The notes: generated from the sequence alone by a model not told the origin. Shown: positions 8,118 to 17,462, counted from the first letter of the stretch. The stretch: 64,000 nucleotides of DNA from Streptomyces bungoensis (GCF_001514215.1 NZ_KQ948860.1:62001-126000); one strand, 5' to 3'. Program-made: numbers and translations.

Positions 8118-8438
8118 TCAGGCTGGATCACTCCAGGGTTCTGGCCCACGGAAGGCCCACATCAGGTGGTGCTGCGTCGTCTGCTTCCGGAATCCGGCAC
8201 CGGCCGCCGCAAAGGCATAGGCATGTGCCTGTGCCGCTACCGCTTCCAGTGCCTTGGTCGGTCGCTCATTGCGCTCACGGACGGGAAGGACCGCGAGAGC
8301 AGGGGAGGACGCCGGACGGACGGCACGGATGCCGGACAGACCGGTGCCCTGGATCGAGGCGCCGAGCATGCACGTGGAGACGGTCGAGCGATCGGTCAGT
8401 TTGGCCGCGCTGATGCTGCTGCTGTTGATGCTGATCAC
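8118..8438 (-). CDS. Upstream ORF in the wblC leader
   Basis: Encodes 106 aa from GTG 8438, preceded by GAGAGGAGG at good spacing, the strongest ribosome site in the leader. An ATG at 8465 in the same frame has no Shine-Dalgarno. The peptide (MISINSSSISAAKLTDRS, then an Ala-rich middle and a Trp/Pro-rich end) resembles no known protein. It stops 25 nt before the attenuator stem, so a ribosome finishing or stalling near its end would cover the region that decides terminator folding. It is best read as a regulatory uORF for wblC; a functional peptide is not excluded. Confidence 0.65.
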   Translation of the reverse strand: MISINSSSISAAKLTDRSTVSTCMLGASIQGTGLSGIRAVRPASSPALAVLPVRERNERPTKALEAVAAQAHAYAFAAAGAGFRKQTTQHHLMWAFRGPEPWSDPA

Positions 8439-8549
8439 TGGACTCGCCTCCTCTCGGCGTCTCATGGACCGGTGTGAACCGGCCCCTTCGGATATGCAAG
8501 TACAACACGGAGTCAGGGCCTTGGAGAAGGCCGCCGCTTCCGTGCCTAG

Positions 8550-8589
8550 AACCTATGGGGATTGCCGGGGCATGCGCAAACTATTTTTT
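8550..8589 (-). promoter_or_regulatory. WblC-type autoregulated promoter
   Basis: Minus strand: an AT-rich run (GAAAAAATAG, near 8590-8580) abuts TTGCGC (8579-8574); after 18 bp comes TAGGTT (8555-8550). An AT-rich tract immediately upstream of -35 is the defining mark of WhiB7/WblC-dependent promoters, and it is conspicuous in this GC-rich sequence. The expected start point is near 8542, giving the long leader of wblC. Confidence 0.8.
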
Positions 8590-8602
8590 CGACGAGTTGG
8601 CA

Positions 8603-10801
8603 TCAGTCCCGACCCCCGTCTTCCCCGGCCTCCAGGCCCGCACAGATGGCCAGAACATCGGCGCCGTAGCGCTGCAGCTTGCGGTTCAGGACGCCGGGGA
8701 TGCGGGACAGTTCGGCCGGGCTCGCGGGCTGCGCCTCGGCGATGGCCATCAGGGTGCGGTCGGTGAAGACGCAGAAGTCCGGCTGGCCGCTGCGCGCGGC
8801 CTGGACCGCCCGCCACTCCCGCAGCCGCTCGTAGAGGCCCTCGTCCATGTCGGACGGGCAGTCCTCGCAGCGCATCAGCTTCATCTCGCCGGCGTCGGTG
8901 AGCGTGCGGCCGCAGACACGGCAGCGGGCCGGGGAGCGCTGGGCACGCCGGGGGACGGCCGGTCGGGCCCCGGCGGTGCTGCCGCGTTCGATGCCTCCGG
9001 CGGCACCCGCGCCGGTACGGCCCGCGACGGCGGCGGAACCGGGGCGCAGACCGTCGAGGAAGCGGCTGGGCCTGCGGCTGGGTCGGCCGCCGGGTGCGCG
9101 CGACAACGCCCAGGAAAGGTGCAGCCGCTCGCGCGCGCGGGTGACGCCGACGTACAGCAGGCGGCGCTCCTCCTCGATCTGCTCGTCCGTCTTCGCGTAG
9201 GTGATCGGCACCATGCCCTCGGCGATGCCGACGAGGAAGACGACGTCCCACTCCAGGCCCTTGGCCGCGTGCAGGGAGGCGAGGGTGACGCCCTGGACGG
9301 TCGGGGCGTGCTGGGCGCCCGCGCGCTCGTCGAGTTCGGCCACGAAGTCGGCGAGCGTGGCTCCCGGGCGGGCGGCGGCGAAGTCGTGGGCGAGGTTGGC
9401 CAGGGCGGCCAGTGACTCCCAGCGCTCTCTGACGGCGCCCGAGCCGGCCGGGGGCCGGTCGGTCCAGCCCTCGCCGGAGAGCACGGCACGCACCTGCGAG
9501 GGCAGGTCCACGGCGTCGTCCAGGAGGGAGTCGTTGCCGCCGAAGCGGGCCGCGCCGCGCAGGGCGATGCCCGCCTTGCGGACCTCCGGCCGGTCGAAGA
9601 AGCGTTCGGCGCCGCGCAGCTGGTAGGGGACCCCGGCGTCGGCGAGGGCCTGTTCGTAGGTCTCCGACTGGGCGTTCGTACGGAACAGCACGGCGATCTC
9701 GGCCGCCGGGACTCCGGCGTCGATCAGCTCGCGGATGCGGCGGGCGGCGCCTTCGGCCTCGGCGGGCTCGTCGGTGTACTCGCTGTAGACGGGCTCGGGG
9801 CCCGGGGGACGCTGGGAGACCAGTTCCAGCCGGTGGTCGGCGGCGCGGCCACGGGCCTGGGCGAGCAGGCCGTTGGCGAGATGGACCACCTGGGGGGTGG
9901 AGCGGTAGTCGCGCACCAGCTTGACGACGGTGGCCCCGGGGTGGCGGCCCCGGAAGTCGAGGAGGTGGTCGGGCGTTGCTCCCGTGAACGAGTAGATCGT
10001 CTGGCTGGCGTCTCCGACGACGCACAGGCTGTCGCGGTCGCCGAGCCACAGCTCCAGCAGCCGCTGCTGCAGGGGGCTGACGTCCTGGTACTCGTCCACG
10101 ACGAAGTGCTGGTACTGGGCGCGGATCTGTTCGGCGACATCGTGCCGGTCCTGGAGGATCGCGACGGTCAGCAGCAGGACGTCCTCGAAGTCGATGACCG
10201 CGCGGTCGCGCTTGAGGTCCTCGTAGGCGGCGTAGACGTGGGCGATCTCGGCCGGGTCGCGCGGGGCCTCGCGGCCGGCCTTAGCAGCCGCGTACGGGTA
10301 GTCGGCCGGGACGGTCTGGGTGACCTTGGACCACTCGATCTCGGCGGTGACGTCCCGCAGCTCGCCCCGGTCGAGGCGCAGGCGGCAGGCGGCTGCCGCG
10401 TCGGCGACGAGCTGGATCTTGCGGTCGACGAGCCGGGGCACGGAGCCGCCGATCGCTTTCGGCCAGAAGTACTGGAGCTGCCGGAGCGCCGCGGAGTGGA
10501 AGGTCCGGGCCTGGACGCCGTGGGCGCCGAGCTGGCGGAGGCGGCCGCGCATCTCCCCGGCGGCACGGTTGGTGAAGGTGACGGCGAGCACGCTGGACGG
10601 CTGGAGTATGCCCGCACGCACCCCGTACGCGATGCGGTGGGTGATCGCCCGGGTCTTGCCCGTGCCCGCTCCGGCCAGGACGCACACCGGACCGTGCAGG
10701 GCGGTGGCGACCTCGCGCTGCTCGGGGTCGAGCCCTTCGAGCACCGCGTCGGCCGAGTCCGGTACCTGCGGGAAGAGGGTGGAATGCGTTGCTGCTGTCA
10801 C
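8603..10801 (-). CDS. uvrD2: UvrD2-type helicase with tetracysteine and HRDC domains
   Basis: Encodes 732 aa. Superfamily 1A motifs: Walker A GAGTGKT at about 44-50, VVDEYQDVSPLQQ, GDASQTIYSFTGA and a C-terminal TLASLHAAKGLEWD. After the motor there is a tetracysteine module (CRVCG and CEDC, about residues 615-645) and an HRDC-like domain (LREWRAVQAARSG to the C-terminus). This layout is that of mycobacterial UvrD2, an ATPase whose helicase activity depends on the tetracysteine module or partner proteins. GTG 10801 is taken as the start because it leaves the usual short N-terminus before the Q-motif-like GLDPEQREVA; the frame stays open further upstream. Divergent from the mycoredoxin gene. 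Confidence 0.93.
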   Translation of the reverse strand: MTAATHSTLFPQVPDSADAVLEGLDPEQREVATALHGPVCVLAGAGTGKTRAITHRIAYGVRAGILQPSSVLAVTFTNRAAGEMRGRLRQLGAHGVQARTFHSAALRQLQYFWPKAIGGSVPRLVDRKIQLVADAAAACRLRLDRGELRDVTAEIEWSKVTQTVPADYPYAAAKAGREAPRDPAEIAHVYAAYEDLKRDRAVIDFEDVLLLTVAILQDRHDVAEQIRAQYQHFVVDEYQDVSPLQQRLLELWLGDRDSLCVVGDASQTIYSFTGATPDHLLDFRGRHPGATVVKLVRDYRSTPQVVHLANGLLAQARGRAADHRLELVSQRPPGPEPVYSEYTDEPAEAEGAARRIRELIDAGVPAAEIAVLFRTNAQSETYEQALADAGVPYQLRGAERFFDRPEVRKAGIALRGAARFGGNDSLLDDAVDLPSQVRAVLSGEGWTDRPPAGSGAVRERWESLAALANLAHDFAAARPGATLADFVAELDERAGAQHAPTVQGVTLASLHAAKGLEWDVVFLVGIAEGMVPITYAKTDEQIEEERRLLYVGVTRARERLHLSWALSRAPGGRPSRRPSRFLDGLRPGSAAVAGRTGAGAAGGIERGSTAGARPAVPRRAQRSPARCRVCGRTLTDAGEMKLMRCEDCPSDMDEGLYERLREWRAVQAARSGQPDFCVFTDRTLMAIAEAQPASPAELSRIPGVLNRKLQRYGADVLAICAGLEAGEDGGRD

Positions 10802-10840
10802 ATGGCCATGCTGCCAGGTGGCCGGAGACCGCTGTGCCGG

Positions 10841-10849
10841 TTGTCCACA
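10841..10849 (+). promoter_or_regulatory. Consensus DnaA box (TTGTCCACA)
   Basis: An isolated TTGTCCACA in the divergent region between uvrD2 and the mycoredoxin gene, 40 bp upstream of the uvrD2 start. Sequence match only. Confidence 0.55.
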
Positions 10850-10990
10850 GGCGAGCACCGATAATCGCACCGATGCGGCGGACGTCACGGCCGCCCCGCC
10901 CGCCCCGCGCGGAGTGGGAATGCCGGCCCGGGGCCCCGCGTTCTCTCGTCCGGACGACCTTCCCCGAGTTTCCTGAGGAGCGCGAGAGAC

Positions 10991-11233
10991 ATGCAGGGCA
11001 CGGTGACGATGTACAGCACGACCTGGTGCGGCTACTGCCGGCGGCTGAAGAGCCAGCTGGACCGCGAGGGCATCGCCTACACCGAGATCAACATCGAGCA
11101 GGACCCTGAGTCCGCCGCCTTCGTGGAGAAGGCGAACGGCGGAAACCAGACGGTCCCCACCGTGCGGTTCGCCGACGGCTCCACGCTGACGAACCCGTCG
11201 CTGGCCCAGGTGAAGCAGAAGCTCGCCGCGTGA
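10991..11233 (+). CDS. Mycoredoxin / glutaredoxin-like protein
   Basis: Encodes 80 aa (MQGTVTMYSTTWCGYC), essentially one thioredoxin-fold domain. The active site is C13-G-Y-C16, followed by the conserved TVPTVRFADGS, where TVP is the cis-proline loop. This length and motif match actinobacterial mycoredoxin-1, which reduces mycothiol mixed disulfides. Streptomycetes make mycothiol instead of glutathione, so that is the likely substrate class. A Shine-Dalgarno (GAGGAGCG) precedes the ATG. A perfect hairpin at 11271 ends the transcript. The gene sits between uvrD2 and nudC as in mycobacteria. Confidence 0.92.
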   Translation: MQGTVTMYSTTWCGYCRRLKSQLDREGIAYTEINIEQDPESAAFVEKANGGNQTVPTVRFADGSTLTNPSLAQVKQKLAA

Positions 11234-11270
11234 CGCTCCGCGGGTTTCCGCGCTGACCACAGCCGACCAC

Positions 11271-11308
11271 GGCAGGGCGGCCCCTGACACGTCAGGGGCC
11301 GCCCTGCC
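11271..11308. terminator. Bidirectional hairpin terminator
   Basis: A perfect 18-bp inverted repeat (11271-11288 and 11291-11308) with a 2-nt centre between the convergent mycoredoxin and nudC genes. The right arm ends four bases before the nudC stop codon. Confidence 0.85.
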
Positions 11309-11311
11309 GCG

Positions 11312-12256
11312 TCAGAACGAGCTGCGGGTCGGCAGCGGCTTGCCGTACCACTTCTCGATCAGCCGGGCGGCGATGGAGATGCCGTACGGCGGCAGGACCT
11401 CGCCGGATTCGAACGCCGCGTGCAGGTCCTCGCGGGAGAACCAGCGCGCTTCGTGGATCTCGTCACCGTCGACGTTGATCTCGGTGGAGGTGGCGCGGGC
11501 CATGAAGCCGAGCATGAGGCTGGACGGGAACGGCCAGGGCTGGCTGGCCACGTACTCGACCGGGCCGACGGTGACACCGGCCTCCTCGAACACCTCGCGG
11601 CGCACGGCCTGCTCGATGGCCTCGCCGGGCTCGACGAAGCCCGCGAGGGTGGAGAAACGACCCTCGGGCCAGTGGACCTGGCGGCCGAGCAGGATCCGGT
11701 CCTCCTCGTCGGTGACGGCCATGATCACGGCCGGGTCGGTGCGCGGGTAGTGCTCGGCGCCGCAGGCCGGGCAGCGGCGGATGTGGCCGGCGGCGGCGAT
11801 GACGGTGCGCTCGCCGCATCGGGAGCAGAAGCGGTGGGTGCGCTGCCAGTTCTCCAGGCCGACCGCGTGCACCATGAGGCCCGCGTCCCGGGCCGACAGG
11901 AGCAGTCCGGCCTCGCGCAGGCCCGCCGGGCGCGCGGACTGGTCGATGCGTCCGGGCAGGGAGTCCTTCTGGAGGGCGAAGTAGCTGACTCCCTCCTCGT
12001 CGATGCCCAGGAAGTAGCGGTGCGCCTCGGTGAGCGGCGCCTCGAAGGAGGGGGTCATGACGAGTTCGGTGCTGCCGTCGGGCGTCTCGTCGATCAGCAC
12101 CTGGCCGCCGGAGACCACGAAGCAGCGGGTCGTGGGGTGGCTCCATGCCGCCGCGAGCCAGGCCTCGTCGAGCCGGTGGTGGGCGGCGCGGTCGATGCCG
12201 CTCGGAGCGGTCAGCGAGATGGGTCGGTCGGCTGTGTGGTCGGTCCAGGTGGTCAC
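11312..12256 (-). CDS. nudC: NAD(+) diphosphatase NudC
   Basis: Encodes 314 aa from GTG 12256. It has a zinc ribbon (FCSRCGE and RCPACGAE), a Nudix box with GFVEPGEA, REVFEEAG and the NADH-specific signature SQPWPFPSS after it. These features together define NudC, which cleaves NADH or NAD and removes NAD caps from RNA. The N-terminal third (MTTWTDHTADRPISL) is the usual variable NudC-N domain. The start has GGAAG 5 nt upstream. It lies between the mycoredoxin gene and the M20 peptidase. Confidence 0.95.
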   Translation of the reverse strand: MTTWTDHTADRPISLTAPSGIDRAAHHRLDEAWLAAAWSHPTTRCFVVSGGQVLIDETPDGSTELVMTPSFEAPLTEAHRYFLGIDEEGVSYFALQKDSLPGRIDQSARPAGLREAGLLLSARDAGLMVHAVGLENWQRTHRFCSRCGERTVIAAAGHIRRCPACGAEHYPRTDPAVIMAVTDEEDRILLGRQVHWPEGRFSTLAGFVEPGEAIEQAVRREVFEEAGVTVGPVEYVASQPWPFPSSLMLGFMARATSTEINVDGDEIHEARWFSREDLHAAFESGEVLPPYGISIAARLIEKWYGKPLPTRSSF

Positions 12257-12408
12257 GGGTGCTTCCAACTCCCCCAGTGGAACGGTTCGGTTCGGCGGGC
12301 GGTTCGGCGGGACGTGGGGCGTGAGGGCACCGACGGGGCGGGGGTGGGCGTGCGGGCGGTGCTTCCAGTGTGCCCGCGCGCGCTGCCGTGCCGTTCGGCG
12401 CCGGCCGG

Positions 12409-13812
12409 TCAGGGTGCGGGGCGCCAGTGCTCGGCGAGGTCGGCCCACAGGTGGGCGCTGGTCTCGACGCCTTTGAGGAGGAGATCGAGCTCGACCTTCT
12501 CGTTCGGGGCGTGCCAGCCGTCGGAGGGGACGGAGATGCCCAGGAAGAGGACGGGGGCGCCGAGCACCTCCTGCAGGTCGGCGGCGGGCCCGGAGCCGCC
12601 CTCGCGGGTGAAGCGGACCGGGCTGCCGAAGGCGCGGCCCATGGCGCGGACCACGGACTGCAGCGCGGGGTGGTCGAGTGGGGTCAGGCACGGGCGCGTG
12701 GCCGAGCTGAAGGTGATCTCCTGCCGGATCCCGGCGGGCACCTGCTCGGCGGCCCAGGCGCGGACGGCCTTCTCGATGTGGTCGGGGTCCTGGCCGGCGA
12801 CCAGCCGGAAGGACAGCTTCACCATCGCGGAGGACGGGATGACCGTCTTGCTGCCCGCGCCCTGGTAGCCGCCGCCGATGCCGTTGACCTCGGCGGTCGG
12901 GCGGGCCCAGATGCGCTCGAGCGTGGTGTGCCCCGCCTCGCCGTGGGTGGCGTGGGACCTGGCGGTGCGCAGCCACTGCTCCTCGTCGAAGGGCAGCTCG
13001 GCGAAGAGCTCGCGCTCGCGGTCGGTCAGCTCCACGACGCCGTCGTAGAAGCCGGGGATCGCCACGCGCGCGTGTTCGTCGTGCAGGGCGGCCACCAGGC
13101 GGGCGGTGGCGGTGGCCGGGTTGGGCACGGCACCGCCGAAGGAACCCGAGTGGATGTCCTGGTCGGGGCCGTGCAGCCGGATCTCGCACTCGGCGAGGCC
13201 GCGCATGCCGGTGCACACGGTCGGCGTGTCCGCCGACCACATGCCGGTGTCGGAGACGATCACGGCGTCGGCGGTGAGCCGGTCGGCGCGCTCCTCGACG
13301 AGGGCCCTGAAGTGCGGGGAGCCGGACTCCTCCTCGCCCTCGATCAGCAGCTTGAGGTGGACGGCCGGGCTGGTGCGGCCGGTGGCGGCGAGGTGGGCGC
13401 GGACGCCGAGTGTGTGGAAGAACACCTGACCCTTGTCGTCGGCGGCCCCGCGCGCGTAGAGGCGGTCGTCCCGGACGACGGGCTCGAAGGGTTCGCTGTC
13501 CCAGCCGTCCTCGCGGGCGGCGGGCTGCACGTCGTGGTGGCCGTAGACGAGGACGGTGGGCGCCCCGGGGTCGTCCGAGGGCCACTCGGCGAAGACCGCC
13601 GGGGCACCGGGGGTGGGCCAGACCTCGGCCGTCGGGAAGCCGGTCTCCTCGAGTTTCGCGGCGAGCCAGTCGGCGCTGCGCCGCACGTCGGGCGCGTGCT
13701 CGGGCTGCGCCGAGACGGACGGGATGCGCAGCCACGCGGCGAGGTCGTCGAGGAAGGCGGCACGGTGCTGCTCGATGTACGTACGGACGGCGCTGTCCGG
13801 GGTCTGGCTCAT
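12409..13812 (-). CDS. M20 family dipeptidase / metallopeptidase
   Basis: Encodes 467 aa (MSQTPDSAVRTYIEQ). Metal-site motifs of M20 peptidases are present: YGHHDVQPA with the first histidine and aspartate ligands, YARGAADDKGQ with the bridging aspartate, LIEGEEESGSP with the catalytic glutamate pair, and IHSGSFGG in the lid domain. Length and motif order fit the carnosinase-like dipeptidase (PepV/DapE-like) group acting on small peptides in the cytoplasm. The ATG has no strong ribosome site; a GTG two codons upstream is an alternative. It is 47 bp downstream of adnB and may share its transcript. Confidence 0.92.
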   Translation of the reverse strand: MSQTPDSAVRTYIEQHRAAFLDDLAAWLRIPSVSAQPEHAPDVRRSADWLAAKLEETGFPTAEVWPTPGAPAVFAEWPSDDPGAPTVLVYGHHDVQPAAREDGWDSEPFEPVVRDDRLYARGAADDKGQVFFHTLGVRAHLAATGRTSPAVHLKLLIEGEEESGSPHFRALVEERADRLTADAVIVSDTGMWSADTPTVCTGMRGLAECEIRLHGPDQDIHSGSFGGAVPNPATATARLVAALHDEHARVAIPGFYDGVVELTDRERELFAELPFDEEQWLRTARSHATHGEAGHTTLERIWARPTAEVNGIGGGYQGAGSKTVIPSSAMVKLSFRLVAGQDPDHIEKAVRAWAAEQVPAGIRQEITFSSATRPCLTPLDHPALQSVVRAMGRAFGSPVRFTREGGSGPAADLQEVLGAPVLFLGISVPSDGWHAPNEKVELDLLLKGVETSAHLWADLAEHWRPAP

Positions 13813-13859
13813 GCTCACGAGCCTATCGGCCCGCACCGGCTTCCTCGGCGGGCGGTTCG

Positions 13860-16800
13860 TCACACTTGGCTTCCCTCGCGTGCCGCGTCCTCCGTGTCCG
13901 GCGGGTCGCCGGTGAGCAGCCGCTCCAGTGCCGCCCGGTCCGGCAGGTTCCCGGGGCGTACGACCTCGCCGGTGCGCACGTACAGGAAGGCGGCCGTGAC
14001 CGACTCGGGCGGTACACCCTGCTGCTCGGCCCAGGCCAGCCGGTACACGGCGAGCTGCAGCGGGTCGGCGGTGTGGGCGCGGCCGGTCTTCCAGTCGACG
14101 ATCTCGTAGGTCGCGTCGTCACCCTCGCCGTGGCGGTAGACGGCGTCGATGCGGCCGCGTACGGCCCGGCCGGCGAGGGTGAGCTGGAAGGGTGCCTCGA
14201 TCCGGTACGGAGTGCGCCGGGCGTACTCGGTGCGTTCGAAGGCCTCCTTGAGTGCTTCGAGGTCGCGTTCGTCGGCGATCTCGGCGTCGCCGCCGGGCAG
14301 TTCGTCGGGCTCCAGCATGGGAAGCGTCAGTTCCTCGAAGCGGGCCTCCACCCAGGCGTGGAACCGGGTGCCCCGGCGTGCGGCGGGTTGCGGGGGGCGC
14401 GGCATGGGGCGGGCGAGTTCCTGCGCGAGCCCGTCGGGGTCCTCGGCGAGACGCAGCAGTTGCGACGCGGTCAGCGTGGCGGGCAGGGGGACGTCGGTGA
14501 CAGCCTGCCGGGCGCGCAGCAGCTCGCCGGCGAGTGCGTCGAGGTCGCGGTCCCAGGAGGCGAGGGTGCGGGCTTCCTCCGGGGTGAGGGACGCCGAGTG
14601 CGCGGGCGCGGCGGGGCGTTCGCCTCGGTGGCTCCGGCCGGCCGGGGCGGCGGCCTGGCGGGGGACGGTGGGGCGCTCGGCGGTCCAGGAGTCCCAGTCG
14701 CCGGGCTCGTCCGGCGGGGCGGCTTCGTCGTCGTACGGTGACTCCTCGCCGTGAGCGAGCCCCGCGTCGTAGGGGAACTCCTCGTCGTCCGGTGGCGCGG
14801 GCCAGTCCGGGTCGTCGAAGGCGGCGGGGTCGTGGCCGGCGGGCGGGTGGCCGTCCTGCCCGGCGGCCAGGGTGTCCAGGTGGGTCAGGACGGTCTCGGC
14901 GGCGGCGCGGCGGCGGGCGAGGGCCGCGTCGTCCAGCGGCAGCGGCCACACCTGGTCGGCGGCGGCCGTGTGCAGGGCGGGGTTCTCCTCGTCCTCGGCG
15001 GGCTCGTCGGCCCAGGCCTCGATCTCCCCGTGTCCGGCGGCGCAGTGGTCGTGGAGGGCCTGGAGGAAGTCGGAGGGACCGCGCGGCTTCTTCTGGCTGG
15101 GGCCCCACCAGTGGCCGGAGCCGAGGAGCAGGGAGCGGGGGCGGGTGAAGGTGACGTAGCCGAGCCGGAGTTCCTCGGTGTGCTGGTGGTCCTTCATGGC
15201 CTCGTGGAAGGCCTTCAGGCCGCGGGAGTCCCAGGAGTCGACGTCGGGCAGGGTGGCGGTGTCGCCGCGCAGGGCGTGCGGCAGCACCCTGGCCTGTGCG
15301 GTCCACTTCTCGCGGCCCTGGGCGCTGGGGAAGGTGCCCCGGACCAGTCCGGGGACGGCGACGACGTCCCACTCCAGGCCCTTGGACTTGTGCGCGGTGA
15401 GCACCTTGACGGTGTTCTCCCCGCCGGGCAGGGCGTTGTCGAGGCCCTTCTCGTACTGGGCCGCGGTGCGCAGGAAGCCGAGGAAGGCCAGCAGGGTGGC
15501 GGCGCCGTCACTCGCGGCGAAGGAGGCGGCGACGTCCAGGAAGTTGGACAGGGTCTCGCGGCGGCGGGCGGCCAGCGCGTGCGGGGACGCCGACAGCTCG
15601 ACCTCCAGGCCGGTGACGGCGAGGACCCGGTGCAGGACGTCCATCAGCGGGTCGGACAGGGAGCGGCGCAGGTCGCGCAGCTCGGCGGCGAGGCGGGCGA
15701 AGCGCACGCGCGCGTCCGGCGAGAACGGCAGGCCGTCGTCGTCCCCCTCGCCCTCGTTCAGGGGGGAGTCCAGGAACGTGTCGAGGGCGTCCGCGAGCGA
15801 GGTGATCTCGGAGGGGTCGACCCCTTCGACGGCCTCGGCGAGCCTGCGGTCGGGGTCGTCGCCGCCGTCCGCGCGCGCGTGGGCGACCAGCAGGCGGGCG
15901 CGCCGGCCCAGGAGGGCGAGGTCGCGGGGGCCGATGCGCCAGCGGGGGCCGGTCAGCAGGCGCACCAGGGAGGCGTTGGCGCCGGGGTCCTGGAGCACTT
16001 CGCAGACGGCGACGAGGTCGGCGATCTCGGGCAGGTGCAGCAGCCCGGAGAGGCCGACCACCTCGACGGGGAGGTCCCGGGCGACGAGGGCGGCCTGGAT
16101 CTCGGCGAAGTCGGTCGCCGTGCGGCACAGCACCGCGATCTCACCGGGTGCCGTGCCGGTGCGCACGAGGTGGGCGAGGGAGTCGGCGAGCCAGTCGATC
16201 TCCTCGGCGTGGGTGCGCAGCAGGGCGCAGCGCACCGTGCCGTCGCGTTCGGCGCCGGGGGCGGGGCGAAGGGCCTCCACGCCCGCGTGCATGGCGCGCA
16301 GCGGCTCGGCGAGGCCGTTGGCGAGGTCGAGGAGGCGGCCGCCGCTGCGGCGGTTCTCGCTGAGCGCCTGGCGGGTGGCGGGGCGGCCGTCGGCATGGCG
16401 GAAGTGCTCGGGGAAGTCGTCGAGGTTGGCGACGGAGGCGCCGCGCCAGCCGTAGATGGCCTGGCAGGGGTCGCCGACGGCGGTGACCGGGTGGCCGGTG
16501 CCGCCGCCGAACAGACCGGACAGCAGGACGCGCTGGGCCACGGAGGTGTCCTGGTACTCGTCCAGGAGGACGACCCGGAACTCGTCGCGCAGCAGGCGGC
16601 CCACCTCGGGGATGCCGGCGAGACGGGCGGACAGGGCGATCTGGTCGCCGAAGTCGAGCAGGTCGCGTTCGCGCTTGGCGGCCCGGTAGCGCACGACGAG
16701 GTCGGCGAGTTCCCGGCGGGCGGCGGCGGTCTCGGGGACCTTGCGCAGGTCGGCGTTGGTGAGCTTGGCGCCCTCCAGGCTGCGCAGCAGGGCGGCGTCC

Positions 16801-17369
16801 CAGGTGCGCAGTTCCTCGGGGGCGACGAGGTGCTCGGCGAGCTCGGAGTCGAGGGCGAGCAGGTCGCTGACGAGGTCGGCGAAGGAGCGGGTCAGCGCCG
16901 GGTAGGGGCCCGGGGCCTCGCGCAGCACGCGCGCGGCGAGCTGGAACCGGGTCGCGTCGGCCAGCAGCCGGGAGGTGGGTTCGAGCCCGAGCCGCAGGCC
17001 GTGGTCGGTCAGCAGGCGGCCGGCGAAGGCGTGGTAGGTGGAGATGACCGGTTCGCCGGGCGGGTTGTCCGGGTCGATCACGTCGGGATCGGTGACGCCG
17101 GCCCTGACGAGCGCCTTGCGGACCCTCTCGGCGAGCTCGCCCGCCGCCTTGTTGGTGAAGGTCAGGCCGAGCACCTGTTCGGGGGCGACCTGGCCGGTGC
17201 CCACCAGCCAGACCACGCGGGCCGCCATCACCGTGGTCTTGCCCGACCCGGCTCCGGCCACGATCACCTGCGGGGCGGGCGGCGCGGTGATGCAGGCCGT
17301 CTGCTCCGGGGTGAAGGGGATGCCGAGGAGCTCTTTGAGCTGCTCGGGGTCGGTGATACGGGCGGGCAT
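13860..17369 (-). CDS. adnB: AdnB-type helicase-nuclease subunit
   Basis: Encodes 1169 aa. The N-terminal SF1A motor has Walker A GAGSGKT (39-45), LTFTNKAAGELAERV, LLDEYQDTSVAQRV, GDPCQAIYGWRGAS and LTAHKSKGLEWD. After an acidic, low-complexity linker comes a RecB-type nuclease: RGTRFHAWVEARF, GRIDAVYRHG, YEIVDWKTGRA and QLAVYRLAW (the D-x-K and QxxxY catalytic elements). Fused motor and nuclease in each of two adjacent proteins is the AdnAB arrangement that processes double-strand breaks in actinobacteria in place of RecBCD or AddAB. Both motor and nuclease motifs look intact. It lies 93 bp downstream of adnA. Confidence 0.93.
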   Translation of the reverse strand: MPARITDPEQLKELLGIPFTPEQTACITAPPAPQVIVAGAGSGKTTVMAARVVWLVGTGQVAPEQVLGLTFTNKAAGELAERVRKALVRAGVTDPDVIDPDNPPGEPVISTYHAFAGRLLTDHGLRLGLEPTSRLLADATRFQLAARVLREAPGPYPALTRSFADLVSDLLALDSELAEHLVAPEELRTWDAALLRSLEGAKLTNADLRKVPETAAARRELADLVVRYRAAKRERDLLDFGDQIALSARLAGIPEVGRLLRDEFRVVLLDEYQDTSVAQRVLLSGLFGGGTGHPVTAVGDPCQAIYGWRGASVANLDDFPEHFRHADGRPATRQALSENRRSGGRLLDLANGLAEPLRAMHAGVEALRPAPGAERDGTVRCALLRTHAEEIDWLADSLAHLVRTGTAPGEIAVLCRTATDFAEIQAALVARDLPVEVVGLSGLLHLPEIADLVAVCEVLQDPGANASLVRLLTGPRWRIGPRDLALLGRRARLLVAHARADGGDDPDRRLAEAVEGVDPSEITSLADALDTFLDSPLNEGEGDDDGLPFSPDARVRFARLAAELRDLRRSLSDPLMDVLHRVLAVTGLEVELSASPHALAARRRETLSNFLDVAASFAASDGAATLLAFLGFLRTAAQYEKGLDNALPGGENTVKVLTAHKSKGLEWDVVAVPGLVRGTFPSAQGREKWTAQARVLPHALRGDTATLPDVDSWDSRGLKAFHEAMKDHQHTEELRLGYVTFTRPRSLLLGSGHWWGPSQKKPRGPSDFLQALHDHCAAGHGEIEAWADEPAEDEENPALHTAAADQVWPLPLDDAALARRRAAAETVLTHLDTLAAGQDGHPPAGHDPAAFDDPDWPAPPDDEEFPYDAGLAHGEESPYDDEAAPPDEPGDWDSWTAERPTVPRQAAAPAGRSHRGERPAAPAHSASLTPEEARTLASWDRDLDALAGELLRARQAVTDVPLPATLTASQLLRLAEDPDGLAQELARPMPRPPQPAARRGTRFHAWVEARFEELTLPMLEPDELPGGDAEIADERDLEALKEAFERTEYARRTPYRIEAPFQLTLAGRAVRGRIDAVYRHGEGDDATYEIVDWKTGRAHTADPLQLAVYRLAWAEQQGVPPESVTAAFLYVRTGEVVRPGNLPDRAALERLLTGDPPDTEDAAREGSQV

Positions 17370-17462
17370 GTCGTCAGAGGCTAGCGGCGGCCACTGACAG
17401 TCCTGTGCGGGTCAGCCGCCCGGCACCGGGAAAGCGCAGGTCAGCGCCGTGGGTGCCGTGCG

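Larger units (their letters stand above)
7946..8542 (-). promoter_or_regulatory. wblC 5' leader with attenuator
   Basis: About 600 nt of transcribed leader separates the putative start point (near 8542) from the wblC GTG. In transcript order it contains a 106-codon upstream ORF (8438-8118), a gap of about 25 nt, a GC-rich hairpin followed by a U-rich run (8093-8051), and a smaller stem (CCCGAACGGG). Homologous whiB7/wblC leaders act by uORF-dependent antitermination: stalled or slow ribosomes prevent the terminator from forming. The arrangement here fits that model. The alternative antiterminator pairing was not worked out. Confidence 0.8.

Noticed and set aside
14751..17384. 877-codon plus-strand frame opposite adnB
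   Set aside because: Gly/Val/Gln/Ala-rich antisense frame with no domain; adnB motifs are intact on the other strand.
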